Assembly (NCBI RefSeq): GCF_900113955.1
Contig: NZ_FORH01000001.1
Location: 1,046,395-1,110,394, forward strand
Reading direction: 5' to 3'
DNA: 64,000 nt
Source: Celeribacter neptunius
Lineage (GTDB): Bacteria; Pseudomonadota; Alphaproteobacteria; Rhodobacterales; Rhodobacteraceae
The notes below the pieces were generated by a model. That model did not search any database. It was not told the origin of the DNA and saw only the letters and a program-made list of their open reading frames with translations. The translations under genes were made by a program, and so were the position numbers. Numbering within the stretch: the first letter of the stretch is position 1; the number at the start of each line of letters is the position of its first letter. Positions 62,851 through 64,000 of the stretch are shown here, one piece after another.

Positions 62851-64000
<1,150 letters not shown>

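Overview
The window is about 64 kb of high-GC chromosomal DNA from an alphaproteobacterium, most likely a marine Rhodobacterales (Roseobacter-group) species. The evidence is the neighbourhood cckA-recA-alaS, the divergent DUF6456/DUF6477 pair, a DksA with a degenerate zinc finger, Prx5-type peroxiredoxin, lipA next to a THUMP methyltransferase, and alphaproteobacterial GTTC-N7-GTTC SOS boxes before recA. I see no rRNA, tRNA, CRISPR array, IS element, prophage or plasmid module. Both ends cut genes: lon loses its C-terminus at base 1 and guaB loses its N-terminus at base 64000.

Layout. 1-8.5 kb: lon, a secreted orphan, tgt, an NCS2 purine permease, an FAD monooxygenase and dksA. 8.7-15 kb: MoxR ATPase, DUF2934 protein, GNAT, a thiolase with a divergent TetR, a RatA/Coq10-type protein, hpt with a 47-codon membrane gene, and a LysR. 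15-20 kb: THUMP methyltransferase-lipA, peroxiredoxin, and oxyR with a membrane protein. 20-33 kb: the DUF6456/DUF6477 pair around an AT-rich DnaA-box region, guaA, two EamA exporters, a FadL-type porin, a P-loop gene with metA, PPK2 and hydrolases. 33-36 kb: a polyamine-type ABC operon without its binding protein. 36-40 kb: a bicistronic GSCFA/SGNH-like cassette in two tandem copies. 40-51 kb: rplM-rpsI, VIT transporter, icd, LysR, HupE, two paralogous MQISS proteins, two YitT proteins, an SMR pump, typA and a VOC protein. 51-64 kb: DUF1330, alaS, recA, cckA, rsmB-like, a Sel1 protein, a LysR and guaB.

Most genes are housekeeping: purine metabolism (hpt, guaA, guaB, permease), translation (tgt, rplM, rpsI, alaS, typA, RNA methyltransferases), stress (lon, oxyR, Prx, recA, dksA) and cell-cycle signalling (cckA).

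The most unusual signal is non-coding. Six intergenic gaps (near 4.6, 6.5, 12.6, 19.9, 26.6 and 51.3 kb) carry members of one dispersed repeat of about 190 bases. Two hairpins in it keep their loops (CCGG-purine type and TTCG) while both strands of the stems change together. That compensation argues for a selected structure, either an RNA or a mobile hairpin element. Other points for a second look are the duplicated GSCFA/SGNH-like cassette with a conserved C-terminal tail, a 17-base tandem duplication that makes a relay of ATGA stop/start overlaps, an in-frame 4 x 12-base minisatellite in a LysR gene, and palindromes before uncharacterised genes.
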